From STD2-102 sp964414205 (lineage in GTDB: Bacteria; Bacillota; Clostridia; Christensenellales; CAG-917): 26,455 nt of DNA. Location of the stretch: positions 1 through 26,455 of the forward strand of contig CAYPVP010000014.1 in the NCBI GenBank assembly GCA_964414205.1, given 5' to 3'. Position 1 is the first letter of the stretch; the number at the start of each line of letters is the position of its first letter. Shown piece by piece: positions 1 through 5,931 of this stretch. A program made the translations under genes and the position numbers. The notes below the pieces were generated by a model that was not told the origin of the DNA, searched no databases, and saw nothing but the letters and a program-made list of their open reading frames with translations.

Positions 1-111
1 TGGCACACTGACAACCTTTATATTTTTTTGAGGCATACTGTCGGATTTTTTATTGTTTTGCGAAACTTTATTCGCTTTTTTGTCAACGCTCACATCATTT
101 TTTTTATCCAT
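1..111 (-). CDS. Hypothetical protein, 5' part only (runs off left edge)
   Basis: Only the first 37 codons are visible. They are read leftwards from an ATG at 109-111 and are open to the window edge. A clear AGGAG ribosome binding site sits about 8 nt upstream of the ATG. The visible N-terminus is very polar and lysine/asparagine-rich (starts MDKKNDVSVDKK), with no signal peptide or membrane segment in this part. It follows the membrane-protein gene at 153-746 by 41 nt on the same strand, so the two are probably co-transcribed. No family can be assigned; the basic, low-complexity start could be a cytoplasmic tail or linker ahead of a domain outside the window. Confidence 0.6.
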   Translation of the reverse strand, partial: MDKKNDVSVDKKANKVSQNNKKSDSMPQKNIKVVSVP

Positions 112-152
112 TTGAATTTCTCCTGTTTTTTTAAGCAAAACATAATTTTTAT

Positions 153-746
153 CTAAGGTTTTTCTTCCATTTTAAATTTGAAAATTTTGTTTTTTTGATT
201 TTCAACTTCCACCACAATAGCATAATCAATGCCAACTTCCATTTTTGAAAATTCAATATTGTTTTTTCCTTTGGCAAGTTTTCCTGTTTGCAATTTTTCA
301 ACAACAATCGTTGACAAACCATTTTTGTCAGTTTCCAAAATTTCATTTTCAGAAGTTATATAGGTTTGTTCAATCTCACAAACATAATACGACATCAAAT
401 TTTCTTTTTCAGCACTCACAGTCATTTCAATTTCAAATTGCGCAACATTTGCATTTTGAACCATTTCAATGACTGCCTTTGTTTCAAGGCTAGAATTTGT
501 TTTTGGAAGACCCAAAATTCCACCTGTTGCAACTCCACCAACAACAACCAATGTTGCAAATTGTTTCATTCTCGCCCTAATTCGTTTTTTCTGCTCGGCA
601 ATTTTTGCATTGTTTTGCGTAGAAACCACTTTTTGATTGACATCTTCATTTTCTTGCCCAATCAAAAAACTCAAATCGTCATTTCGTTTGTCAATGACGA
701 CATTGTTTGTTTCCCTTTGCATAATTTTGTCTATCTCGGCGCTCAT
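153..746 (-). CDS. Hypothetical single-pass membrane protein (197 aa)
   Basis: Not a family I recognise. From the ATG at 744-746, the protein has about 60 charged residues, then a basic stretch (KKRIRARMKQF), then one hydrophobic segment at about residues 37-57 of the distal half of the N-terminal third (ATLVVVGGVATGGILGLP), then about 115 polar residues of likely beta character. This gives an N-in, C-out single-pass topology, reminiscent of anti-sigma or cell-surface sensor proteins, but no diagnostic motif is visible. I chose this ATG because AAAGGA precedes it by 4 nt. The frame stays open upstream to a TTG at 816-818 that lacks a ribosome binding site. A separate 14-codon frame starts at 831 close to the predicted transcription start. 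The gene is first in a minus-strand unit with the partial gene at 1-111. Confidence 0.65.
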   Translation of the reverse strand: MSAEIDKIMQRETNNVVIDKRNDDLSFLIGQENEDVNQKVVSTQNNAKIAEQKKRIRARMKQFATLVVVGGVATGGILGLPKTNSSLETKAVIEMVQNANVAQFEIEMTVSAEKENLMSYYVCEIEQTYITSENEILETDKNGLSTIVVEKLQTGKLAKGKNNIEFSKMEVGIDYAIVVEVENQKNKIFKFKMEEKP

Positions 747-847
747 GTTTTCCTTTGTAAATTGCAACTTTAAAAAGTTTACAATTTTAATTTTCCAATT
801 CGATATGCTTTTGTTCAAAAATTTTATTCATATTCGCTGTTATGCTC

Positions 848-856
848 ATTATACCA
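848..856 (-). promoter_or_regulatory. Extended -10 promoter for the membrane-protein unit
   Basis: On the minus strand the sequence reads TGGTATAAT, a perfect TATAAT with an upstream TGn extension. No convincing -35 hexamer lies 16-18 nt upstream, which is tolerated for extended -10 promoters. Transcription would start near 841, only about 10 nt before an ATG at 829-831 and about 95 nt before the preferred start of the gene at 746. Confidence 0.5.
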
Positions 857-1105
857 ATATTTCCCAACTATACAACAAGACAAACAACATTTCAAAAAAA
901 ATCTTTATAATCATCAAATGAAATCTATTTGCTATCTATATCCAAAATCTAATCAGAAAAATATATCAATCAAAACAATCCAATCGAATATTTATACCAA
1001 TATATTACTATCAAACACCTCTAATAAAAATGAACTTGGAAAAACAGATACTTACCAATCTATTGCTATCCAGTACATCTAATCAAACACTTATATCAAT
1101 TTAAT
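850..1105. repeat. Decayed repeat array in a 500-bp intergenic gap
   Basis: The gap from 832 to 1287 has no supportable gene. It is very AT-rich and poor in G on the plus strand. Within it an ACCAATNTATT-NCTATC unit recurs: one copy near 997, one near 1055 (58 bp apart), and a looser copy near 922 (AATCTATTTGCTATC). Each is followed by a NATCTAAT-like stretch, and ATACCAATAT also occurs at 851. The copies are clearly related but diverged by substitutions and small indels, as in an old tandem duplication. No function is evident. Confidence 0.5.
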
Positions 1106-1269
1106 AGAATGTTATTCAATCTAATCTCATAAATTTATCAATCATAGTCACTAAATTCAATTTGTTGTAGCCATCAATAACAAAAATAGAAAGAAAAAAA
1201 TGCAAATGAAAAATTCCAAGCATTTCACTCCATTTTTGTCTCGAAAAAAAATTTACCAATTTATTTCAT

Positions 1270-1310
1270 TAAAGTGCATAAAAACGCTTTACAACTTCAC
1301 CGTGATAAAG
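1270..1310. promoter_or_regulatory. Possible operator: three TAAAG/CTTTA half-sites
   Basis: TAAAG occurs at 1270-1274 and 1306-1310, and its inverse CTTTA at 1287-1291. The last pair forms an interrupted dyad (CTTTAnnAC-N4-GTnnTAAAG) covering the -35 element and the spacer of the importer promoter, where a repressor would block polymerase. The YerC/TrpR-type regulator encoded last in this operon is an obvious candidate ligand. The half-sites are short and AT-rich, so chance is a real alternative. Confidence 0.3.
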
Positions 1311-1316
1311 TATAAT
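1288..1316 (+). promoter_or_regulatory. Sigma-A promoter of the amino-acid importer operon
   Basis: TTTACA (1288-1293) and TATAAT (1311-1316) are separated by exactly 17 bp. This is five of six at -35 and six of six at -10. Transcription would begin near 1323, leaving an untranslated leader of about 25 nt that ends in a GAGGT ribosome binding site (1336-1340). The short leader leaves no room for a riboswitch or T-box, so control is more likely by a DNA-binding protein. Confidence 0.8.
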
Positions 1317-1347
1317 GCGATTGTAAATAAATTTTGAGGTAGCAATT

Positions 1348-2148
1348 ATGAAAAAAAAATTAACAACAATTATATTGAGCGTGATGCTCATCGCAACCAT
1401 GGCTGTTTCACTTTCAGCATGTGGTGGAAACAAAGATGATTGGAGCGCAATCAAAAAGGAAGGAGTCCTTACAATTGGCATTACATTTTATGAACCAATG
1501 AACTATAAAGATTCAACAGGAAAACTCATTGGTTTCGACACAGAATTTGCAGAAGCCGTTTGTCAAAAACTTGGAATTAGAGCAAACTTTGTTGAAATTG
1601 ATTGGGACAACAAAGTTGTTGAACTAAAAGCAAAAAACATTGATGTCGTTTGGAATGGCATGACATTGAAAGATGAACTGAAACCAAACATGGACTTTTC
1701 ACAAGCATACATGGACAATTCACAATGTGTTGTTGTCAAAAAAGCAAATCTTGCACAGTATGCAAATTCAGAATCTTGCACTGGCAAAACAGCAGCCGCA
1801 GAAAATGGTTCTGCTGGAAAAGCCGAAGCAGGCAAATTGACAACATCAGTCACAGGAGTTGCCAAACAAACTGACGCATTGCTTGAAGTCAAAGCAGGCT
1901 CATCAGATTTTGCAGTCATCGACATCTTGATGGCAGAAAAACTTGTTGGCACTGGTGACTATCAAGACCTTGCAATTGCAACAAACATCAAACTTGCATC
2001 TGAACAATATGGCGTTGGACTTCGCAAAGGTAGCACTTTGACAGCAAAAATCAATGAAGCAATCAATGCTTTGTTGGCAGAAGGAAAATTGCAACAAATT
2101 GCAACAAAATACAATTTGTCAAACGCATTGATTACATCACAAAACTAA
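1348..2148 (+). CDS. Polar amino-acid ABC transporter, substrate-binding lipoprotein
   Basis: This is a family 3 extracellular solute-binding protein of 266 residues. A lysine-rich N-terminus and hydrophobic core end in the lipobox L-S-A-C, with Cys25 as the lipidation site, so it should be anchored outside the membrane. The two-lobed fold is recognisable: the ITFYEPMNYKDSTGKLIGFD start of lobe 1, VWNGMTL near 101-107, the hinge AENGSAG at 151-157, FAVID near 188-192, and EQYGVGLRKGS at 219-229. It is followed by the permease and ATPase genes with a gap of only 8 nt. The position that in GlnH/HisJ-type proteins carries the ligand carboxylate-binding Arg (T-x-x-E-R) is Leu111 here, so the specificity is uncertain. 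The TrpR-type regulator in the operon hints at histidine or another aromatic-type amino acid. Confidence 0.92.
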   Translation: MKKKLTTIILSVMLIATMAVSLSACGGNKDDWSAIKKEGVLTIGITFYEPMNYKDSTGKLIGFDTEFAEAVCQKLGIRANFVEIDWDNKVVELKAKNIDVVWNGMTLKDELKPNMDFSQAYMDNSQCVVVKKANLAQYANSESCTGKTAAAENGSAGKAEAGKLTTSVTGVAKQTDALLEVKAGSSDFAVIDILMAEKLVGTGDYQDLAIATNIKLASEQYGVGLRKGSTLTAKINEAINALLAEGKLQQIATKYNLSNALITSQN

Positions 2149-2156
2149 GGAATATC

Positions 2157-2804
2157 ATGTCTTTTATTGAAGTAACACAACAATTATTAAAAGGATTTGG
2201 GGTGACGTGTGAGTTGTTTTTTCTCACACTCATCCTTTCTTTGCCATTAGGACTGTTGGTGGCATTTTGTTCAATGTCAAAATTCAAGCCTTTGAAATGG
2301 CTCACAGACACACTTGTTTGGATAATTCGTGGAACACCACTTATGCTCCAACTTTTTGTCATTTTCTATGTTCCAGGTTTGCTTTTTGGAACACCATTCA
2401 AAACTCGATTTTTGGCAGCACTCATTGCATTTGTCATCAACTATGCAGCCTATTTTTCAGTCATCTATCGAGGTGGAATTCAATCGATTTCAAAAGGACA
2501 ATATGAAGCAGGACAAGTGCTGGGCATGACAAAAACACAGATTTTCTTCAAAGTCATTTTGCCACAGGTGTTCAAACGCATTTTGCCTCCAATGTCAAAT
2601 GAAATCATAACTTTGGTCAAAGACACCTCTCTTGCAAGAGTAATTTCTGTTGTCGAAATCTTTATGGTTGCAGGCAACATGACTGCTGAAAAAGCAATTG
2701 TTTGGCCACTGTTCTACACTGGTGCATTCTATTTGATTTTTGTTGGAATTTTGACTTTGCTTTTCAACTACATTGAGAAAAGACTCAACTACTATAAGGT
2801 GTAA
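2157..2804 (+). CDS. Polar amino-acid ABC transporter, permease (HisM/GlnP family)
   Basis: This 215-residue inner-membrane permease forms the channel for the importer and docks on the ATPase. About five hydrophobic segments are visible (roughly 17-39, 62-78, 84-104, 150-172 and 185-206). The family landmarks are the RGTPLMLQ motif at 58-65 and the EAA coupling loop at about 114-137 (GQYEAGQVLGMT). The length is usual for one-permease amino-acid systems, in which a homodimer forms the pore. The gene is tightly packed: 8 nt after the binding protein and 3 nt before the ATPase. Confidence 0.92.
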   Translation: MSFIEVTQQLLKGFGVTCELFFLTLILSLPLGLLVAFCSMSKFKPLKWLTDTLVWIIRGTPLMLQLFVIFYVPGLLFGTPFKTRFLAALIAFVINYAAYFSVIYRGGIQSISKGQYEAGQVLGMTKTQIFFKVILPQVFKRILPPMSNEIITLVKDTSLARVISVVEIFMVAGNMTAEKAIVWPLFYTGAFYLIFVGILTLLFNYIEKRLNYYKV

Positions 2805-2807
2805 CAT

Positions 2808-4100
2808 ATGGCAATTCTTGAAGTAAACAATTTGAAAAAATCTTTCAATCAAACTGAGGTTCTAAAAGGAATAGACTTTCAACTTGAAAAAGGTGAAGTT
2901 TTGGCAATTATAGGTTCATCTGGAAGTGGAAAAACAACTTTGCTTCGTTGCCTAAATTTTTTGGAAACGGCTGATGAAGGTGAGTTTTCAGTCAATGGCG
3001 AAGTTTTGTTTGATGCACACGAAACAAGAAAAGTTTCAGAAAAAGAACTACGCAAAAAGCGTTTGCATTTTGGTCTTGTTTTTCAATCTTTCAATCTTTT
3101 TCCACACTACTCTGTTTTGAAAAATGTATCTCTTGCACCAACATTGTTTGCAGATGAAATGATTGCAAACGAAAGAAAATCAATCGCAAGTCAACTAAAA
3201 GAAAATCCAATTGATTTCAAAACTTTGCATGGCCAAGAATTGGAAGTTTTCAAAAATGCCGAAATAGAAATGCAAAATCAAATTGGAGAGTTGAAAAACG
3301 AATTTGACAACTGGTGCATTTTTGAAAAAGATAAAATTGAAAAACTTTTGAAAGAAAAATTTGAAGAACTTGAAATTAGCACCTCTCAAAGTGAAAAAGC
3401 AAAAAAACAAATTTTGAAAAATGAAAAAACAAAACTTTCAAAAGAATTTGTTTTTAACAAAAAACTTAAACTAAAAGACTTGAAAAAACAATGTCAAAAA
3501 TTGAAAAGCAATCTTCCTGAGGTGACAGCAACTTCATTTGTTGGCGAAGTGAATCGCAGAACAAAACAATTTCAAAAAGCACACCGAAAAGAAAATGTTG
3601 CAATGGCACTTGAACTACTCAAAAAAGTTGGACTTTCCGAAAAGTCAAGAAACTACCCTTGCGAATTGTCAGGTGGTCAATGTCAAAGAGTTGCAATCGC
3701 TCGTGCGCTTGCCCTCAACCCTGACATACTTTGCTTTGATGAACCAACAAGTGCTCTTGACCCTGAACTTACAGGTGAAGTTTTGAAAGTCATAAAGGGT
3801 TTGAAATCAAATGATAGAACAATGATAATTGTCACTCATGAAATGGAATTTGCAAAAAATGTTGCTGACAAAATCATGTTTATGGCTGATGGTGTCATTG
3901 CTGAATTTGGAACTCCACAAGAAGTTTTTGAAAATCCGAAAAATCCTAAAACACAAGCATTTTTAAGCAAATCGCTAGAACTGTTTGGAGAAGAAGGACT
4001 TGAAGACAGCACACAAAATTTTGAAGGTGTTGTTGAAATGAAAGACAATCATCAAACAAGACTTTTTGACAATCACAACATCGACACAGAAAAGGAGTGA
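2808..4100 (+). CDS. Polar amino-acid ABC transporter ATPase with large coiled-coil-like insert
   Basis: This is the HisP/GlnQ-family nucleotide-binding subunit that powers the importer. All catalytic elements are intact: Walker A GSSGSGKTT (36-44), Q-loop Q93 in VFQSFNLFPH, signature LSGGQ (287-291), Walker B ILCFDE (307-312), D-loop SALD (315-318) and H-loop His344. Usual members have about 240-250 residues; this one has 430. The excess is a lysine/glutamate-rich helical insert at about 115-260, between the Q-loop region and the signature helix, plus a polar tail of about 40 residues after the usual end near 388. The reading frame is continuous, and the core on both sides aligns well, so this is an insertion and not a frameshift. 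The insert sits where the helical subdomain faces the permease. The next gene starts 4 nt downstream. Confidence 0.92.
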   Translation: MAILEVNNLKKSFNQTEVLKGIDFQLEKGEVLAIIGSSGSGKTTLLRCLNFLETADEGEFSVNGEVLFDAHETRKVSEKELRKKRLHFGLVFQSFNLFPHYSVLKNVSLAPTLFADEMIANERKSIASQLKENPIDFKTLHGQELEVFKNAEIEMQNQIGELKNEFDNWCIFEKDKIEKLLKEKFEELEISTSQSEKAKKQILKNEKTKLSKEFVFNKKLKLKDLKKQCQKLKSNLPEVTATSFVGEVNRRTKQFQKAHRKENVAMALELLKKVGLSEKSRNYPCELSGGQCQRVAIARALALNPDILCFDEPTSALDPELTGEVLKVIKGLKSNDRTMIIVTHEMEFAKNVADKIMFMADGVIAEFGTPQEVFENPKNPKTQAFLSKSLELFGEEGLEDSTQNFEGVVEMKDNHQTRLFDNHNIDTEKE

Positions 4101-4104
4101 AATC

Positions 4105-4386
4105 ATGGACAAAACCAAATCAGAACTTATGCAAAAAGCATTGTTTGAAACAATTTTAAAACTAGAAACAGTTGAAGATTGCAAAGCATTGTTCACAGAC
4201 CTCTGCACTGACAAAGAGATTGAGAAAATGGCAGAACGAGTCTCTGCTGCAAAACTTTTGCTAGAAGGAAAAACATATACACAAGTGACAAAAGAAAGCG
4301 AAATTTCTTCTGCAACACTTGCAAGAGTTTCTCGTTGCATTCAATATGGAACAGGTGGCTATTCAAAATTTATCGACCACGAATAA
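4105..4386 (+). CDS. yerC: YerC/YecD-type TrpR-superfamily regulator (93 aa)
   Basis: This small helical DNA-binding protein has the YerC/YecD architecture: a TrpR-like dimerisation bundle, then a helix-turn-helix at about 57-80 with the hallmark SSATLARVSRCIQYGTGGY ending. Its length matches the family (about 90-105). I chose the ATG at 4105 because it follows AAGGAG with correct spacing; the frame is open further upstream inside the ATPase gene but without a binding site. It is the last gene of the importer operon, 4 nt after the ATPase. From memory, comparative studies of Gram-positive histidine genes have called this branch HisR, a histidine-responsive repressor. Co-transcription with an amino-acid importer fits local autoregulation. 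That role is inferred, not seen. Confidence 0.85.
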   Translation: MDKTKSELMQKALFETILKLETVEDCKALFTDLCTDKEIEKMAERVSAAKLLLEGKTYTQVTKESEISSATLARVSRCIQYGTGGYSKFIDHE

Positions 4387-4401
4387 AAATGATTGTATCC
4401 A

Positions 4402-4436
4402 CAAAAAAAACGGAGCATAATTTGCTCCGTTTTTCG
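4402..4436. terminator. Bidirectional rho-independent terminator
   Basis: CGGAGCA (4411-4417) and TGCTCCG (4423-4429) form a GC-rich stem with a five-base loop. It is flanked by an A-run on the left and a T-run on the right, so it can end transcription on either strand. It lies 15 nt after the regulator gene and about 160 nt beyond the end of the convergent mrp gene. Confidence 0.85.
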
Positions 4437-4466
4437 TATTTAAATTTTGAAATTTGAAATGCCATG

Positions 4467-4598
4467 TTCACATAAATAAATTCAATTTAACATCAATTCA
4501 AATCTAATCAAATCAATTTCAATTCACATCACATAAATTCAAATCAATTCATTTCAATTTCACATCAAATCAAAATAAATTAAATAAATTAAATTAAA
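4467..4598. repeat. G-free low-complexity tract with ATTCAAAT/AATCAATT words
   Basis: On the plus strand this tract of about 132 bp contains no G at all. It is built from overlapping words such as AATTCAAATC, AATCAATTTC and TTCACATCA, like a decayed short tandem repeat. It fills the space between the bidirectional terminator and the 3' end of mrp, so on the minus strand it would be a C-free 3' tail of the mrp transcript. No function is known to me. Confidence 0.6.
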
Positions 4599-5415
4599 GT
4601 TTTTGAATTGCCTCAAACATATTGTCAAGTTCATTGCCTTCAAAAAGTTCAACCATACCTCTGTCACTAAGTCTTGCATATTCAGGGTTGATTGGAAGAC
4701 TAGAAATGTTTTCAATGCCGTGTTTGCTTGCAATTTCTTCAACATGGCTTTCACCAAAAATTCTATGCTTTTCGCCACAATTTTTGCATGTGAAATAAGA
4801 CATATTTTCAACAATTCCAACAACAGGCACATTCATCATGCTTGCCATGTTGACTGCTTTTTCAACAATCATAGAGACCAATTCTTGTGGTGAAGTCACA
4901 ATGACAATTCCATCAAGTGGCAAAGATTGAAAAACTGTCAATGGCACATCGCCAGTTCCAGGTGGCATATCCACAAACATATAGTCAACATCATTCCAAA
5001 CAACGTCTGTCCAAAATTGTTTGACTGTGCCTGCAATGACTGGGCCACGCCAAATCACAGGTGTGGTTTCGGTGTCAAGCAACAAGTTGATTGACATGAC
5101 TTCAATTCCTGTTTTAGAAAGGCAAGGCAACAAATATTCTTCTGTTCCAACTGCTTTTTGAGTGATTCCAAATTCTTTTGGAATTGAAGGGCCAGTTATG
5201 TCAGCATCAATAATGGCAGTGTTGAACCCATTTCTTTTTGACAACACAGCAAGCATTGAAGTCACCATAGACTTTCCTACTCCACCTTTTCCACTGACAA
5301 CACCAATGACTTTTTTGATTTTGCTGAGTTCGTGTGGTTTTTCAATCATTGAACTGCGTTTTTCTTCACAGTCTGATGAATTGCAACTTCCACAATCGTG
5401 ATTACATTCGCTCAT
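4594..5415 (-). CDS. mrp: Mrp/NBP35-family P-loop ATPase, iron-sulfur carrier
   Basis: This is a 273-residue deviant-Walker ATPase of the Mrp/ApbC/Nbp35 family, which carries and delivers Fe-S clusters in the cytoplasm. The N-terminus has a cysteine cluster (Cys4, Cys8, Cys11, Cys16). The P-loop GKGGVGKS is at 42-49, the switch DMPPGTGD at 149-156, and the dimer-bridging CxxC pair at Cys210/Cys213 (CKNCGEKHRIFG). The length and order are as expected for clostridial Mrp proteins with an added N-terminal cluster. A TAGGAG ribosome binding site precedes the start, and the gene has its own promoter. It is monocistronic and convergent with the importer operon. Confidence 0.92.
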   Translation of the reverse strand: MSECNHDCGSCNSSDCEEKRSSMIEKPHELSKIKKVIGVVSGKGGVGKSMVTSMLAVLSKRNGFNTAIIDADITGPSIPKEFGITQKAVGTEEYLLPCLSKTGIEVMSINLLLDTETTPVIWRGPVIAGTVKQFWTDVVWNDVDYMFVDMPPGTGDVPLTVFQSLPLDGIVIVTSPQELVSMIVEKAVNMASMMNVPVVGIVENMSYFTCKNCGEKHRIFGESHVEEIASKHGIENISSLPINPEYARLSDRGMVELFEGNELDNMFEAIQKL

Positions 5416-5444
5416 ATTAACTCCTAAGTTATAATTTCATATTC

Positions 5445-5472
5445 ATTTTAGCACTACGACAAAAAATGTCAA
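5445..5472 (-). promoter_or_regulatory. Sigma-A promoter of mrp
   Basis: On the minus strand, a perfect TTGACA (5467-5472) and TAAAAT (5445-5450) are 16 bp apart, and the -10 carries a TGC extension. Transcription would start near 5438, giving a leader of about 22 nt before the mrp ATG. Confidence 0.75.
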
Positions 5473-5674
5473 GAAAGAATGAAGAATTGTTTTGGGCATA
5501 AGTCAGAAACTTTTCTCATTCAATCATCAAAACATCAAGCAATCAAACCTATTTTCAAAAACTAGAAATCGAAACAAAAAATTCTCACGGCATTTTAAGA
5601 CATTGATTATTATTTCATCTCACTGTCCCGGATTTTCTAGACATATTTTTTTTTATATTTTGGCAATTTTTGGC

Positions 5675-5815
5675 ACAACATTTCTCAAATTTGTGAAACT
5701 TCTTGCCACACCCTTTCTCAAATTTGTGAAACTTCTTGACACATCATTTCTAAAATTTTGGATTCTTTCCTGTCTTTGCTTTTCACCAACTTTCACATCT
5801 TCGCTTTTCACCAAT
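5675..5815. repeat. 33-bp tandem repeats with an internal palindrome
   Basis: This occupies the gap of about 375 bp between the mrp promoter and the exporter terminator, where I see no credible gene. TTTCTCAAATTTGTGAAA recurs at 5681 and 5714, with a decayed third copy at 5747, so the period is exactly 33 bp. The 18-bp core is a near-perfect palindrome (eight of nine pairs, AAATTT centre). Just downstream, GCTTTTCACCAA occurs at 5778 and 5803 (period 25). The 33-bp period is a multiple of three, so an open frame encodes an 11-residue FLKFVKLL-type repeat, but it starts at a TTG with no ribosome binding site. Confidence 0.65.
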
Positions 5816-5848
5816 TTATGAATTTCAACGTATTTACTTTTTCGTTTT

Positions 5849-5886
5849 AAAAAGGCAAATGCAATGACATAATTATCATTGCATTT
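5849..5886 (-). terminator. Rho-independent terminator of the exporter operon
   Basis: AAATGCAATGA and its exact complement TCATTGCATTT (11 bp) enclose an eight-base loop. On the minus strand the stem is followed by GCC and a run of five T. It lies about 45 nt past the stop of the exporter gene at 5932. On the plus strand a T-rich tail follows too, but no plus gene ends here. Confidence 0.65.
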
Positions 5887-5931
5887 TTCTTCAAAAATTA
5901 AGTTCTAACTTGCAAAAAATTTTTAAAAATA

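Noticed and set aside
366..773. 135-codon plus-strand frame opposite the small membrane protein
   Set aside because: It is cysteine-, phenylalanine- and asparagine-rich as expected for the antisense of a coding region, with no binding site.
1206..1340. 44-codon plus-strand frame ahead of the importer
   Set aside because: It runs across the importer's own promoter, lacks a Shine-Dalgarno site and has AT-rich, non-protein-like composition.
1323..1347. Riboswitch or T-box ahead of the importer operon
   Set aside because: The predicted leader is only about 25 nt, too short for any such element.
3195..3410. Frameshift or fused second gene as the cause of the long ATPase
   Set aside because: The reading frame is continuous and both flanking halves are clean parts of one ATPase; the insert has no domain of its own that I recognise and no internal start with a binding site.
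5492..5821. 109-codon plus-strand open frame with an FLKFVKLL 11-residue repeat
   Set aside because: It starts with TTG, has no ribosome binding site, and its repeat comes from the 33-bp DNA repeats, which stay in frame only because 33 is a multiple of three.
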